This document shows, in pieces, positions 49,632 through 60,390 of a DNA stretch of 64,000 nt. A program made the position numbers and the translations under genes. Positions within the stretch are counted from its first letter, which is position 1; every line of letters starts with the position of its first letter. Below the pieces are notes generated by a model that saw only the letters and a program-made list of their open reading frames with translations, was not told the DNA's origin and did not search any database. Source of the stretch: Aquabacterium sp. CECT 9606 (GTDB lineage Bacteria; Pseudomonadota; Gammaproteobacteria; Burkholderiales; Burkholderiaceae_C); the NCBI RefSeq assembly GCF_918741295.1, contig NZ_CAKKNB010000001.1:1240001-1304000 (forward strand), given 5' to 3'.

Positions 49632-50141
49632 CTACAGCGCGGCTTGGTTGACTCGCCTGGACAACTCCGCCGCGCTTTCCTTGCGCTCGCTGTAGCGATC
49701 GACGAGGTAGGGTGCAACGTCGCGGGTGAGCAGCGTGAACTTCATCAATTCCTCCATCACGTCCACCACGCGCTCGTAGTACGCCGATGGTTTCATGCGG
49801 CCCGCCTCATCGAATTCCAGAAAGGCTTTGGCCACCGACGATTGATTGGGGATCGTGATCATGCGCATCCACCGGCCAAGAATGCGCATTTGGTTGACGG
49901 CATTGAAGGACTGCGAACCGCCCGATACTTCCATCACGGCAAGGGTCTTGCCTTGAGTGGGCCTGACCGATCCGACGCTCAGTGGAATCCAATCGATCTG
50001 GGCCTTCATGATGCCGGTCATGGCGCCATGTCGTTCGGGCGAGCACCAGACCATCCCCTCGGACCATTGCGCCAACTCGCGAAGCGTCTGCACCTTGGGA
50101 TGGGTCTCGGGCGCGTTGTCCGGCAGCGGCAAATCCGTTGG
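49632..50141 (-). pseudogene. arsH: arsH, N-terminus truncated
   Basis: The C-terminal two thirds of ArsH, an NADPH-dependent FMN reductase of arsenic loci that can oxidise organoarsenicals: [70 protein letters not shown] and FTLLTRD. Homology stops near 50141, where sequence of the DUF1173 gene begins on the other strand. The FMN-phosphate-binding N-terminus (about 70 residues) is missing. The ORF stays open through the DUF1173 antisense to 50216, so a fusion product is possible. Confidence 0.82.
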
Positions 50142-50873
50142 GTTGTTCACAAATACTTGCTGGCGGCAGCAGAGGACGTGCTCGTCAAGGGCGTTCCGCT
50201 GAGTAAACGTCTCCATGTGCCTGAGTCATTCAATGAAGCCAACAAGGCTGCGGCTGCGATCCGGCGCCGTGACAAGTTGTCCATTCTCCGGCCCCATGAG
50301 GGGCACAGCCCGCTGGCGATCGTGATGGGTGAGTTCAAGGCGAGCGATGCCACGGCCTTTGGGCGGCGTGTATGGATCAAGCACATGCCGGATGCGCCAC
50401 TGCTGGTGGCAAGCAAGACCTGGGAACGCATCGAGCGCGTGTTCGCGCCCTTGTTCGAAGCCCGGGATGCCGACAGCGGATACAAGGTGCGTCTGGTGAT
50501 GGCGGCACTGATCCGGTCGCGGCGGGAACACACGTATGAAATCGATGCGGCCAGTTTCATGCTGGCCAGTGAACAGTGGATCCCCGTGGAAAGAGTCTAT
50601 GAATTGGCACTGGTGCAGGCGCTGGTGGCACAGCATCGTCGCTTCATCAAACCACTGCGCTATGACGCCAAGAGCGTGGCGGCCTTTCCCAACGCCTTGC
50701 TGCTGGATGCAGGGCCCGATCCAGTCCCTCTGCATTTGATCAGCCCGTTCATGTCGCCAAAAGAGCGCACGGAGAAGGAGCGGGCGGCAAATGGAAGCCA
50801 ATGTCCGGCATGGGCATGGTCGGGCGATGGGCTGGTGCCAGCCTTGCCGTCGCCACCAACCGGGTTGCATTAA
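50142..50873 (+). pseudogene. DUF1173 gene, 5'-truncated second copy
   Basis: The frame from [17 protein letters not shown] to the end aligns with residues about 169-400 of the DUF1173 protein at 34783-36030, sharing RVWIKHMPDAPLL, TWERIERVFAPLFEARDADSGYKVRLV and EQWIPVE. The 5' part is replaced by arsH sequence. It marks the right edge of a second, mostly lost ICE. Confidence 0.85.
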
Positions 50874-51027
50874 ATGCTGGCGGGACCGTCGGAGCGCAGG
50901 TAAGCGAGGCCGTCCAGGCGTCGCGTCGATGTGTTGGTTCGTAAGCGGTCATTGAACCCCACCCTAGCCACCAAGGCTGTGCTCTGACAGCCTAGGTTTC
51001 CACGTAGATGAACGTGGGAACGTAGCG

Positions 51028-51462
51028 ATGAACGACGAATTGCAGGATCTCAGGCGCAGGTTGGTGGTGGGGCACAAGGCCGACGGGCGCAGCGTGTACG
51101 ACGAGCAGGCGAAGGCGGAATTGGTTGAGCTGTGCATGCGGCCCGGCGCGTCGGTGTCCCGTCTGGCGCGCGAGTGCGGGGTCAACGCCAACCAGGTTTG
51201 CCGCTGGCTGCGAGAACGTGGGCATGTCCGCCGACCGCGTCAGGCCACGAGCCGTGCGGTGAGCACACCGACGGCGTTCGTCGCCGTGCCGGTGGTATCT
51301 GCGGCGGCGCCGGCTGAGGAGCGGCTGGTTGCCATGGTGCAGTTGCAAGCCCGGCTGCCCAACGGCGTCGCCATCGAACTTGGAGGCATCGACGTCCGGC
51401 ACGTCGGCGCGGTGATCGAAGCACTGGGGAGGCTGCGGTGTTCCGTCTCGACGAAGGGCTGA
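51028..51462 (+). CDS. tnpA: IS66 accessory protein TnpA
   Basis: A 144-residue protein with a helix-turn-helix (VSRLARECGVNANQVCRWLRE) near residue 40 and a basic linker. It is one of two accessory proteins of IS66 elements, required with TnpB for full transposition. The following tnpB begins within its end. Confidence 0.9.
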   Translation: MNDELQDLRRRLVVGHKADGRSVYDEQAKAELVELCMRPGASVSRLARECGVNANQVCRWLRERGHVRRPRQATSRAVSTPTAFVAVPVVSAAAPAEERLVAMVQLQARLPNGVAIELGGIDVRHVGAVIEALGRLRCSVSTKG

Positions 51463-51788
51463 AGGTCTACCTGCATCGCGCACCGGTGGACTTCCGGCTC
51501 AACATCAACGGCTTGGCGGCGCTGGTACAGCAAGCCCTTGGGCTGGACCCGTTTGCCGCCTGCATCTACGTGTTCAGCAACCGCCGCCGCGACCGGGTGA
51601 AGGTGCTGGGCTGGGACCGCAACGGGTTCTGGCTGCTGCTCAAGCGGCTGGAACAGGACCGGTTCATCTGGCCGAGCGAGCAGGACGTGCCCACCTTGAC
51701 GGTCGAGCAGTTGCACTGGCTGCTGGAGGGCATCGATGTGGGCGTGGTGCAGCGACATCCGATGCGACGGTACGAGCGGGTCGGCTGA
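51438..51788 (+). CDS. tnpB: IS66 accessory protein TnpB
   Basis: A 116-residue protein beginning FRLDEGLKVYLHRAPVDFR, with INGLAALVQQALGLDPF, VFSNRRRDRVKVLGWDRNGFWLLLKRL and a C-terminal WLLEGIDV, the Orf2/TnpB pattern of IS66. It starts at a GTG overlapping tnpA by 25 nt, as is usual for coupled expression in this family. Confidence 0.93.
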   Translation: MFRLDEGLKVYLHRAPVDFRLNINGLAALVQQALGLDPFAACIYVFSNRRRDRVKVLGWDRNGFWLLLKRLEQDRFIWPSEQDVPTLTVEQLHWLLEGIDVGVVQRHPMRRYERVG

Positions 51789-51866
51789 GAACACTTCGGT
51801 GGTGCTGCGCCATTGCGGCACATCCGAATGGCGCCGAGGGCTGCAGGCCGGGACACTGCATCGCAG

Positions 51867-53471
51867 ATGACCGACATGCCCACCCTCGAACGGATCCAAG
51901 AGCTGCAACAAGCGCTGGCCGAGGCGCGCCAGCACAACGAAGCCCTGGCGGGCGAGTTGCGTGTGACACGCACCGAGCGCGACCTGCTCAAGGAGCAGCT
52001 CAACAAGTTCAAGCGCCAGCTGTTTGCCGCCAGCAGCGAGGTCAGTGGCCAGCACCAGAAGGACATGTTCTTCAATGAGGCCGAGGGCCTGGGTGCGCAG
52101 GCAGAGCCGGCCGCCGAAGAGGCCACGCCCGGCGATGAGGCGATCGATGTGCCCGGTCACCGGCGCGCCAAGCGCGGGCGCAAGCCTCTGGACCCCGCAC
52201 TGCCGCGTGAGGTGGTGCGCCACGAACTGCCCGAGAGCGAGCGCGTGTGCCCGCATGACGGCGCTGCGCTGCGCGAGATTGGCGTGGAGACCAGCGAACA
52301 ACTCGACATCATCCCGCAGCAGGTGCGCGTGATCCGCCACGAGCGGGTGAAGTACGCCTGCCCCTGCTGTGACGGCGGGCTGCGGCTGGCCGCGCGGCCC
52401 GCGCAAGTCATTCCAAAGGGCCTGTTCACCGAGTGCGCGCTGGCCTGGATGGCCACGGCCAAGTACCTCGACGGGCTGCCGCTGTACCGCCAGGCAGCGC
52501 TGCTGGGGCGCTTCGGCGGCACCGACATCTCGCGCAACACGGTGGCCGCCAGCATGGTGCGTGTTGGCCAGGCCGTGCAGCCGGTGATGAACCTGCTGCG
52601 CGACGAACTGCTGGACGCACCGTTGGTGTTCGGCGACGAGACCGAGTTGCAGGTGCTCAAGGAGCCAGGGCGTAAAGCACAAACCAAGAGCTATGTCTGG
52701 GCGCAGATGACCGATGGCTCAGGCCGGGATGGCACCGGGCCACCGATCAGGCTGTTCAGCTACGCGCCCAGCCGCTCGGCCGCCACCGCGATGGGGCTGT
52801 ACGCCGGCATCCGTGCCGGTGCGGTGCTGATGACCGATGGCTACGACGTGTATGACAAGGTGGCGCAGACGCAGCAGCTTGTGCACCTGGCCTGCTGGGC
52901 GCATTGCCGACGCTACTTCCACGACGCTTTGCAGGCCTGCCCCAAGGACCAGCGCGGACCAGACCAACTGGCCGCACGGTTCATCGCGCTGATCGGCAAG
53001 CTGTACCAGATCGAGGCCCAGGCCAAGCGTGATGGCGCCGACCTGGCCGAGCTCACGCTGCGGCGCCAGCGCGACAGCACGCCGGTGATCCAGGACATCG
53101 AACAACTGCTGTTGGCCAACCTGCACAGCGTGCTACCGCAAAGCCTGCTGGGCAAAGCCTTGCACTACACGGCAGGACAGTGGCACAAGCTCAAGCGCTA
53201 CGTGGAGGATGGGCGCTACAGCATCGACAACAACGCTCAGGAGAACGCCATCCGGCCGTTCTGCGTGGGCAGGCGCAACTGGCTGTTCGCCGACACCGTC
53301 GCCGGCGCACACGCCAGTGCCAACCTGTACTCGCTGCTGCAGACCTGCCGTGTCAACGGCATCGATGGCTACCGCTATCTGCGCTCCCTGTTCAGGTGGC
53401 TGCCGATGGCCAGTACGGCTGACGACTATGCCGCGCTGCTGCCCTGGCGCATCAACATGAACACAGACTGA
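51867..53471 (+). CDS. tnpC: IS66 transposase TnpC
   Basis: A 534-residue DDE transposase: leucine-zipper-like N-terminus (ELQQALAEARQHNEAL), zinc-finger region (YACPCCDGG), catalytic Asp in FGDETELQVL, second Asp region near MTDGYDVYDKV, the HLACWAHCRRYFHDA block and a C-terminal Glu in NNAQENAIRPFCVGRRNW. It appears intact. ATG 51867 is preferred over an upstream in-frame TTG. Confidence 0.93.
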   Translation: MTDMPTLERIQELQQALAEARQHNEALAGELRVTRTERDLLKEQLNKFKRQLFAASSEVSGQHQKDMFFNEAEGLGAQAEPAAEEATPGDEAIDVPGHRRAKRGRKPLDPALPREVVRHELPESERVCPHDGAALREIGVETSEQLDIIPQQVRVIRHERVKYACPCCDGGLRLAARPAQVIPKGLFTECALAWMATAKYLDGLPLYRQAALLGRFGGTDISRNTVAASMVRVGQAVQPVMNLLRDELLDAPLVFGDETELQVLKEPGRKAQTKSYVWAQMTDGSGRDGTGPPIRLFSYAPSRSAATAMGLYAGIRAGAVLMTDGYDVYDKVAQTQQLVHLACWAHCRRYFHDALQACPKDQRGPDQLAARFIALIGKLYQIEAQAKRDGADLAELTLRRQRDSTPVIQDIEQLLLANLHSVLPQSLLGKALHYTAGQWHKLKRYVEDGRYSIDNNAQENAIRPFCVGRRNWLFADTVAGAHASANLYSLLQTCRVNGIDGYRYLRSLFRWLPMASTADDYAALLPWRINMNTD

Positions 53472-53487
53472 GTGCAGTCAATCGAGG

Positions 53488-54201
53488 TCAATGCAGGTCA
53501 GCTGCCGCGCCACAGCACTTCTTGAACTTCTTGCCGCTCCCACAAGGGCAAGGCTCATTGCGGCCCACCTTGGGCTGCATCGATTTGGCCACTCCTCGCT
53601 CGTAGACAGCCAGTCTCAGCGGTAGCCAGTGAGCATGCATGTCCAAGACGGCCTGCGGGATCTGAAGGGCCAACTCCGCTCGCATGGCTGGCGTCTTGGT
53701 CAGTTCATCCTGGTCCTCACCGAAGTCATCTTCGCCGAGCAGTGCGATTGGCCTGAACCATGCCTGCCCTTGAGCCGTTGACAACAAGGGTTGCCAGTCA
53801 TTCCAACAAAGTCTCATGCCTTGAACAAAACCGTAGGCCCAACCTTCGGCGTCGTCATACTTCCGCTCATCACCTTCGTACGTCATCGTTGACCAGCAAG
53901 GGCTGATCTGCCTGGGATCCGATTCCAGCCCAGCAATGATGCTGTTGAAGTGGCGCATGACCAGACCCAATATGTGGTTCAGATGCTCGATGGAGTCCAT
54001 CGGCGGCATCATCTCCTGGGTGCCCCAGATCTTTGGGAGCCATTGCTTTGGATGCAGCGTCGTCGGGCCGACAGCAATCGCATGCATGAACCCATCCATG
54101 ATGTCCGCCACCATGACCTCTTCCGTGTCGACGTCATAGAGCAGGAACTGGTCAAGCTCGTCGAACTCTTCCTCGGATAGCGGGGTAAATGGGTTGGTCA
54201 T
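53488..54201 (-). CDS. YecA/UPF0149-like protein with SEC-C zinc motif, IS66 passenger
   Basis: A 237-residue protein. The N-terminal UPF0149-like helical region ([37 protein letters not shown]) is followed by a C-terminal SEC-C motif [17 protein letters not shown] that binds zinc and, in SecA and related proteins, contacts the ribosome or SecB. The gene lies inside the IS66 inverted repeats, convergent to tnpC with a 16-bp gap, so it moves with the element. Its role in transposition, if any, is unknown. Confidence 0.88.
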   Translation of the reverse strand: MTNPFTPLSEEEFDELDQFLLYDVDTEEVMVADIMDGFMHAIAVGPTTLHPKQWLPKIWGTQEMMPPMDSIEHLNHILGLVMRHFNSIIAGLESDPRQISPCWSTMTYEGDERKYDDAEGWAYGFVQGMRLCWNDWQPLLSTAQGQAWFRPIALLGEDDFGEDQDELTKTPAMRAELALQIPQAVLDMHAHWLPLRLAVYERGVAKSMQPKVGRNEPCPCGSGKKFKKCCGAAADLH

Positions 54202-54429
54202 CGATTGAACGCAAGGTGCGGCAACAACCGCGATTCTCGCTCGACCATCACCGGCACAACGTGCCCATCACGGTTGAGCAGGAACCGCAAGGGGCGTAGT
54301 CTATTGACCGCTTACGTTGGTTCGGCTTGGCTGAGCCTATTGAGTGAGGCAACAGATCGCAAGGTTGGCTATGAGCGAACCTGGCTGGCTCAGCTTCGCC
54401 AGAACGAAGCTCCAAGGTAGCGGTTAGTG

Positions 54430-54888
54430 TTAGCCCGGTTGGCGGGCGGACTCCTGCTGTCCCACCTTCCCATTGCGATGCGGCTTACCGCCCGGGGCCT
54501 TTCTGGAGATCTCACTAAGGATGGCGCAGTCCTTCGCGTCCGTGCCCTGGCGACATTGACTGCGCAACTGTTTGAGTTCCAGTTCAAGCAAGCGCAGTTC
54601 CTTAATTCTCTGGCTGACTTGCCCTATATGAGCGTCCAAGATCTGGTTGACCTCGGCACAACTCTCGTCGGGAGAGTCAGTCAGCCGCAGCAGGACGCGA
54701 ACCTCATCCAGCGTCATGTCGAGTGATCGGCAGTGGCGAATGAATGCCAGCCGCTGAACGTGTAGGCTTTCATAGATGCGATAGTTGCCAGCGCTTCTGG
54801 CAGCAGCTTGCAAAAGGCCTTCACGCTCATAGAAGCGGATGGTTTCAACCTGAACGCCTGCTCGCTCCGCCAGTTCACCAATCTTCAT
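54430..54888 (-). CDS. pbrR: PbrR/CadR-like MerR regulator
   Basis: A 152-residue MerR protein: MKIGELAERAGVQVETIRFYEREGLL in the DNA-binding domain, a long dimerisation helix, and metal-site Cys residues in DESCAEV, RSQCRQG and KDCAIL, the CadR/PbrR pattern of three Cys. It is divergent to the PbrT-like gene with a 19-bp-spacer promoter between them, the classic pbrR-pbrT arrangement of lead-resistance operons. It probably senses Pb or Cd. A C-terminal remnant of a relative lies at 36122. Confidence 0.9.
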   Translation of the reverse strand: MKIGELAERAGVQVETIRFYEREGLLQAAARSAGNYRIYESLHVQRLAFIRHCRSLDMTLDEVRVLLRLTDSPDESCAEVNQILDAHIGQVSQRIKELRLLELELKQLRSQCRQGTDAKDCAILSEISRKAPGGKPHRNGKVGQQESARQPG

Positions 54889-54912
54889 ATCTACTCCTCA
54901 TCGAATTCACAG

Positions 54913-54943
54913 TTGACTCTACACCTACTTCAGGGTTGATAAT
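54913..54943 (+). promoter_or_regulatory. MerR-type promoter with 19-bp spacer (pbrT)
   Basis: -35 TTGACT and -10 GATAAT separated by 19 bp (CTACACCTACTTCAGGGTT), between the divergent pbrR and pbrT genes. This is the expected PbrR operator position. Confidence 0.75.
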
Positions 54944-54973
54944 CGCGCGGGTCTGAATACGCGTCTGCCCGAA

Positions 54974-56914
54974 ATGGAATTCTTCAAACGTTTGTGCTTT
55001 TGCACTGTTACAGCAGTTTGGATGCTCTTTGCTCATCTAAGTCATGCCGCGCAGCCGACGGAAGAAGCGAAGGCGCGACAGCTTTGGCAGCTGCTGGACT
55101 ACATCGCCGTTGACTATGCTGGCGCGGTGAGCGGTGGTGCAGTGGTCAGTGAGGCGGAATACGCGGAAATGATCGAATTCGCCCAGAATTCCGTCAAGCA
55201 CGCTGCCGCGCTCCCACCTCACCCGTCGCTTGCTCAGCTTCAGGCGTTGATCCAGCGTCTGCAAAATGCAGTTCAAGCGAAGACCGAGCCATCAGCCGTT
55301 GCCATATTGGCCCGCGACGCGAACGTCCTTCTCCTGAAGGCGTACCCTATACCCGTTGCACCGAGAACCGTCCCCGACCTTCTCAATGGACAACGCCTCT
55401 ACCAAGCACAGTGCGCTTCATGCCATGGGGCAACTGGCGCTGGCGATGGCGCATTGGCGGGGCAGTTGGACCCCAAACCTGTCGATTTCACTGACGGCGA
55501 CCGGGCACGTCATCGCTCAGTCATGGCGCTTTACCAGGTTGTCACGCAAGGTGTATCCGGCACATCAATGCCAGAGTTCAGCAAGCTGGATGAGGCGGAC
55601 CGCTGGGCCCTTGCGTTTTACGTCGGAACGCTTTCTTACAACGAAGAGGTGCGCCAACGGGGGGCACAGTTGTTTGCAAACGATCCAGGCTCACGCGCGG
55701 CGCTACCCAATTTGAAGGCCCTTGCAACGGCGTCAGAAGTTACCCTTGCACAGTCCCTGCCGCCTGCTGATGCCGCTGCGGTGTTGGCATACACGCGTGC
55801 GAACCCTCAGATGCTTTCCGTCCCGGACGGCTCATCCGGCACCGCGCTGGCGCGCAAGCAGCTCAAATCCAGCGTTGAGGCGCTGCAGGCGGGCGACCAT
55901 GCTGGTGCGACCCAACTCGCGCTGTCTGCCTATCTAGATGGCTTCGAGCCACTTGAGGCGGGCCTAGAGAGCCGCAACAAGGAACTGCTGGTGGACGTAG
56001 AGCGCAGCATGCAGCTATACAGATCGGCCATTGCTCATGGCGACATCGGGGCCGCCTTGCGGCATGCCAACCGATTGGATGGCCTATTTGTTCTGGTAGA
56101 AGCTGAGTTCGGAAGCGGGCGGGCCGACGCGATGGCCACTTTTGTTGGTGCCTTGACCATCCTTTTGCGTGAAGGTGTGGAAGCTCTGTTGATCATCGTG
56201 GCCATGGTGGCGTTCCTGCGCAAGTCGAACCGGCCGGAGGCCTTGCGCTACGTTCACGCAGGGTGGATCGGCGCCCTTCTGGCAGGCGGGGCCACCTGGC
56301 TGGTGGCCACCAGAGTCGTCAGCATCAGTGGCGCAAGCCGAGAAGTGACGGAAGGCGTGTCGTCGCTCTTTGCCGCCATCGTCCTGCTGTCCGTAGGGCT
56401 CTGGATGCACCAGAAGAGCAGCGCCGGACGTTGGCAGGCATATCTGAATGAACGCCTCTCCAGTGCGCTCACTGGACGATCGGCGTGGGCGCTGTTCGCA
56501 CTGGCCTTCATTGCTGTGTATCGCGAGGTTTTCGAGACGGTGCTGTTCTACTCCGCTCTAGCAACAGACGGCAATGATTCGGCCCTGCTGGCCGGGCTAG
56601 GAATCGGCATGGTTTTGCTGACCATCATTGCGGTCATCTTCCTGAAGACCAGCGCCCGCATGCCGATCAGCCAGTTCTTTGCGCTCAGTTCCTTCCTCGT
56701 GGCGGCCTTGGCGATTGTGCTCGCCGGCAAGGGGATCTCTGGCCTCCAAGAAGCAGGCTGGTTGGCGGCAACGCCCGTGGACGGGCTGCGCTTGCCTATC
56801 CTGGGCATCTTTCCGACAATTCAAACCAACGTAGCCCAGGCCGTCGTGCTGACCGCCGCCTTGTTGGGCTTTGGAGTCAATGGCGTGCGGGCACGTCGCT
56901 TGGCCTCTGCTTAG
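54974..56914 (+). CDS. pbrT: PbrT-like FTR1-family metal permease with cytochrome c domain
   Basis: A 646-residue protein. It has a signal peptide (to about residue 25), a periplasmic part with a c-type haem motif CASCH (Cys147, Cys150, His151) and a likely Met ligand in GTSMPEF, then an FTR1 permease with seven helices. Two RExxE signatures are present, Arg399-Glu403 (REGVE) and Arg517-Glu521 (REVFE). The domain order and the divergent PbrR match PbrT, a putative lead-uptake protein; iron uptake is the alternative. The haem domain suggests redox-coupled uptake. Confidence 0.88.
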   Translation: MEFFKRLCFCTVTAVWMLFAHLSHAAQPTEEAKARQLWQLLDYIAVDYAGAVSGGAVVSEAEYAEMIEFAQNSVKHAAALPPHPSLAQLQALIQRLQNAVQAKTEPSAVAILARDANVLLLKAYPIPVAPRTVPDLLNGQRLYQAQCASCHGATGAGDGALAGQLDPKPVDFTDGDRARHRSVMALYQVVTQGVSGTSMPEFSKLDEADRWALAFYVGTLSYNEEVRQRGAQLFANDPGSRAALPNLKALATASEVTLAQSLPPADAAAVLAYTRANPQMLSVPDGSSGTALARKQLKSSVEALQAGDHAGATQLALSAYLDGFEPLEAGLESRNKELLVDVERSMQLYRSAIAHGDIGAALRHANRLDGLFVLVEAEFGSGRADAMATFVGALTILLREGVEALLIIVAMVAFLRKSNRPEALRYVHAGWIGALLAGGATWLVATRVVSISGASREVTEGVSSLFAAIVLLSVGLWMHQKSSAGRWQAYLNERLSSALTGRSAWALFALAFIAVYREVFETVLFYSALATDGNDSALLAGLGIGMVLLTIIAVIFLKTSARMPISQFFALSSFLVAALAIVLAGKGISGLQEAGWLAATPVDGLRLPILGIFPTIQTNVAQAVVLTAALLGFGVNGVRARRLASA

Positions 56915-56997
56915 TTGAGCCGCCGCCTGGATCTCGATAGTCGTCCTGATGGCAGCAGTTCGGTGCGGCGTCGCCGGACAGATTGAAAGGGGCAGGG

Positions 56998-57654
56998 ATG
57001 TCTGTCGACAAGCTGATTGGTCCAGTTGGTGAGGACGTTCGGTCTTCCGTTCGCCATGATGCTGCCGTGGCGTCGACAAACCGATTCTACGAGGACCATG
57101 CGGTCGAATACTTCTCATGGACCTTCGGTGCCCAGACGCAGTTCGTCCTGGATCGCTTCCTGTCACATCTGCCGGCCAAGGCCTCCATCCTTGATGCCGG
57201 CTGCGGCTCCGGCCGGGACCTCAAATTCTTTCTTTCCCGGGGTCATTGTGCGTTGGGGATCGATGCCTCGACAGCCCTCGTGCAAATGGCGGCCCAGCAT
57301 TCGGGCGCCCCATGTGAGGTCGCTCGGATCGAAAGCATCAGCTATGAAGATCGGTTCGATGGGATATGGGCATGTGCTTCATTGCTCCACTTGCCCCGGG
57401 ACGCATTTCGCCCCGCGCTTCGTTGCCTGAACCGGGCCCTCAAAAGAGGCGGCACACTCTTCATGGCAGTCCAGGAGGGGCAGGGCGAAGCGATTCTTCC
57501 GGACGGCCGTTTGTACGTCTACTACTCAGAAGACGACATACGCAGGTCACTTGACGCCGCCGGGTTGGCGGTGAATGAACTGTGGGCGTCGCGAAATTCG
57601 GCTGATGCGGTGCACCAGCCGGTATGGATCAATGTCATTGCCACTGTGCGATAG
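56998..57654 (+). CDS. Class I SAM-dependent methyltransferase (paralog 3)
   Basis: A 218-residue protein, nearly identical in layout to that at 36662-37318: SILDAGCGSGRDLKFF, CALGIDAST, WACASLLHLPRDAF and QEGQGEAILPDGRLYVYYSED. The ATG at 56998 has GGGGCAGGG upstream; an in-frame TTG at 56983 is less likely. It follows pbrT in the same direction, suggesting it belongs to the pbr operon. The substrate is unknown. Confidence 0.85.
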   Translation: MSVDKLIGPVGEDVRSSVRHDAAVASTNRFYEDHAVEYFSWTFGAQTQFVLDRFLSHLPAKASILDAGCGSGRDLKFFLSRGHCALGIDASTALVQMAAQHSGAPCEVARIESISYEDRFDGIWACASLLHLPRDAFRPALRCLNRALKRGGTLFMAVQEGQGEAILPDGRLYVYYSEDDIRRSLDAAGLAVNELWASRNSADAVHQPVWINVIATVR

Positions 57655-57691
57655 CGCGCCAGGACGACACTGACCGTCGGCATACCTCCCG

Positions 57692-58195
57692 TCAACGCGG
57701 CCAAGTCTCCGTTTTCCCTCCCCGCAACTCACAGACGACGATCAAGGCAGCACCGAGGGTGATGCCGATGTCTGCGACGTTGAATGCTGGCCAGTAGAAC
57801 GACTGCCACCTGACATCAATCCAGTCCACCACCGCCCCGCGAGCGAGCCGATCGAGCAGGTTCCCTAAAGCACCGCCTAGGAGAAGCCCGAAGGCCAGCC
57901 GCTGAGGACGATCGGTTTGAGGCCGCCGAATCAGTACGACCAAAACAATCGAGGCGGCCACCGCCACTGCGCTGAAGAAGAGGCGCTGCCATCCACCTGC
58001 GTCGTGCAAGATGCTGAAAGCGGCACCTTCGTTCCGCCAGTGAACGATGTTCAGCACGGGGAGCCAAGGCTCGCTGGAGCCATACGGGAGCGCAGCTACC
58101 ACCGCAGCTTTGCTTGCGGTGTCGATCAAGAATACGAATGCGGCTGCAAGGAAGGCGCGGGCAACGCGTGGATCAATTGTTTGGCGTATCGTCAC
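57692..58195 (-). CDS. lspA: Lipoprotein signal peptidase (LspA/PbrC-like), second copy
   Basis: A 167-residue LspA with NEGAAFSIL, GNLLDRLARGAVVDWIDV and FNVADIGI, near-identical to the copy at 37357-37860. It starts at a GTG overlapping the tail of the truncated ATPase gene. The catalytic Asp residues are kept, so the enzyme is probably functional although its upstream partner is broken. Confidence 0.88.
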   Translation of the reverse strand: MTIRQTIDPRVARAFLAAAFVFLIDTASKAAVVAALPYGSSEPWLPVLNIVHWRNEGAAFSILHDAGGWQRLFFSAVAVAASIVLVVLIRRPQTDRPQRLAFGLLLGGALGNLLDRLARGAVVDWIDVRWQSFYWPAFNVADIGITLGAALIVVCELRGGKTETWPR

Positions 58196-58476
58196 TGGAC
58201 CTTATCCCTCTCGCTGTAGGCCTGAGCAGGCGCAATCCGTTGAACACCACGACCAGGCTCGCATCCATGTCAGCCAGGATTGCCAGCCACAAGCTGGCGT
58301 GTCCCGTGAAGGTCATGACCATGGACACCGCCTTGGTGCCGATGGCAAAGGCGATGTTGGCTCTCAGCACATTGCCTACCCGATGGGGGAGAGCGATGAA
58401 CTCTGGCAACTTGCGCAGGTCGTCTTGCATGAGGGCCACGTCAGCAGTCTCAATGGCGGTGTCGGTGCCTGCTGCG
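58173..58476 (-). pseudogene. P-type ATPase 3' remnant (pbrA-like)
   Basis: The last 100 or so residues of the ATPase at 37857-40601: GTDTAIETADVALMQDDLRKLPEF, then the final membrane helices and FNGLRLLR, followed by a changed and extended C-terminus. Everything before AAGTD is missing. A start codon at 58486 with AAGGAG upstream lies just before it, but in another frame. Confidence 0.8.
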
Positions 58477-58504
58477 TGATGGTCATGGCGTGCTCCTTGA
58501 CAAC

Positions 58505-58535
58505 ATTTGAAACCCTGTAGCCGGTTCAGAGTCAA
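58505..58535 (-). promoter_or_regulatory. MerR-type promoter with 19-bp spacer
   Basis: -35 TTGACT and -10 TCAAAT separated by 19 bp (CTGAACCGGCTACAGGGTT). It is followed by AAGGAG and an ATG at 58486, a complete expression start now joined to a broken gene. Confidence 0.65.
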
Positions 58536-58574
58536 GGCCTTGGAAAATCCCTTGCGCACAGGGGGGATATTCTG

Positions 58575-60365
<1,791 letters not shown>

Positions 60366-60390
60366 TTGCCTCAACCCAAAGGAGTTCATC

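Larger units (their letters stand above)
50941..54315 (+). mobile_element. IS66-family insertion sequence with passenger gene, intact ends
   Basis: The element is 3375 bp. The left end starts GTAAGCGGTCATTGAACCCC; the right end read inward starts GTAAGCGGTCAATAGACTAC, so the first 11 bp of the inverted repeats are identical. An exact 8-bp direct repeat GTTGGTTC flanks it (50933-50940 and 54316-54323), the IS66 target-duplication size. It contains tnpA, tnpB, tnpC and, convergently, a SEC-C passenger gene. The insertion lies 67 bp after the truncated DUF1173 gene. Confidence 0.95.
57028..58476. repeat. Long direct repeat, copy B
   Basis: Collinear with 36692-38142 at almost the same length (1449 against 1451 bp) and with only scattered substitutions. 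It ends inside the ATPase coding sequence, where unrelated sequence with a MerR-type promoter and a start codon begins. Confidence 0.85.
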
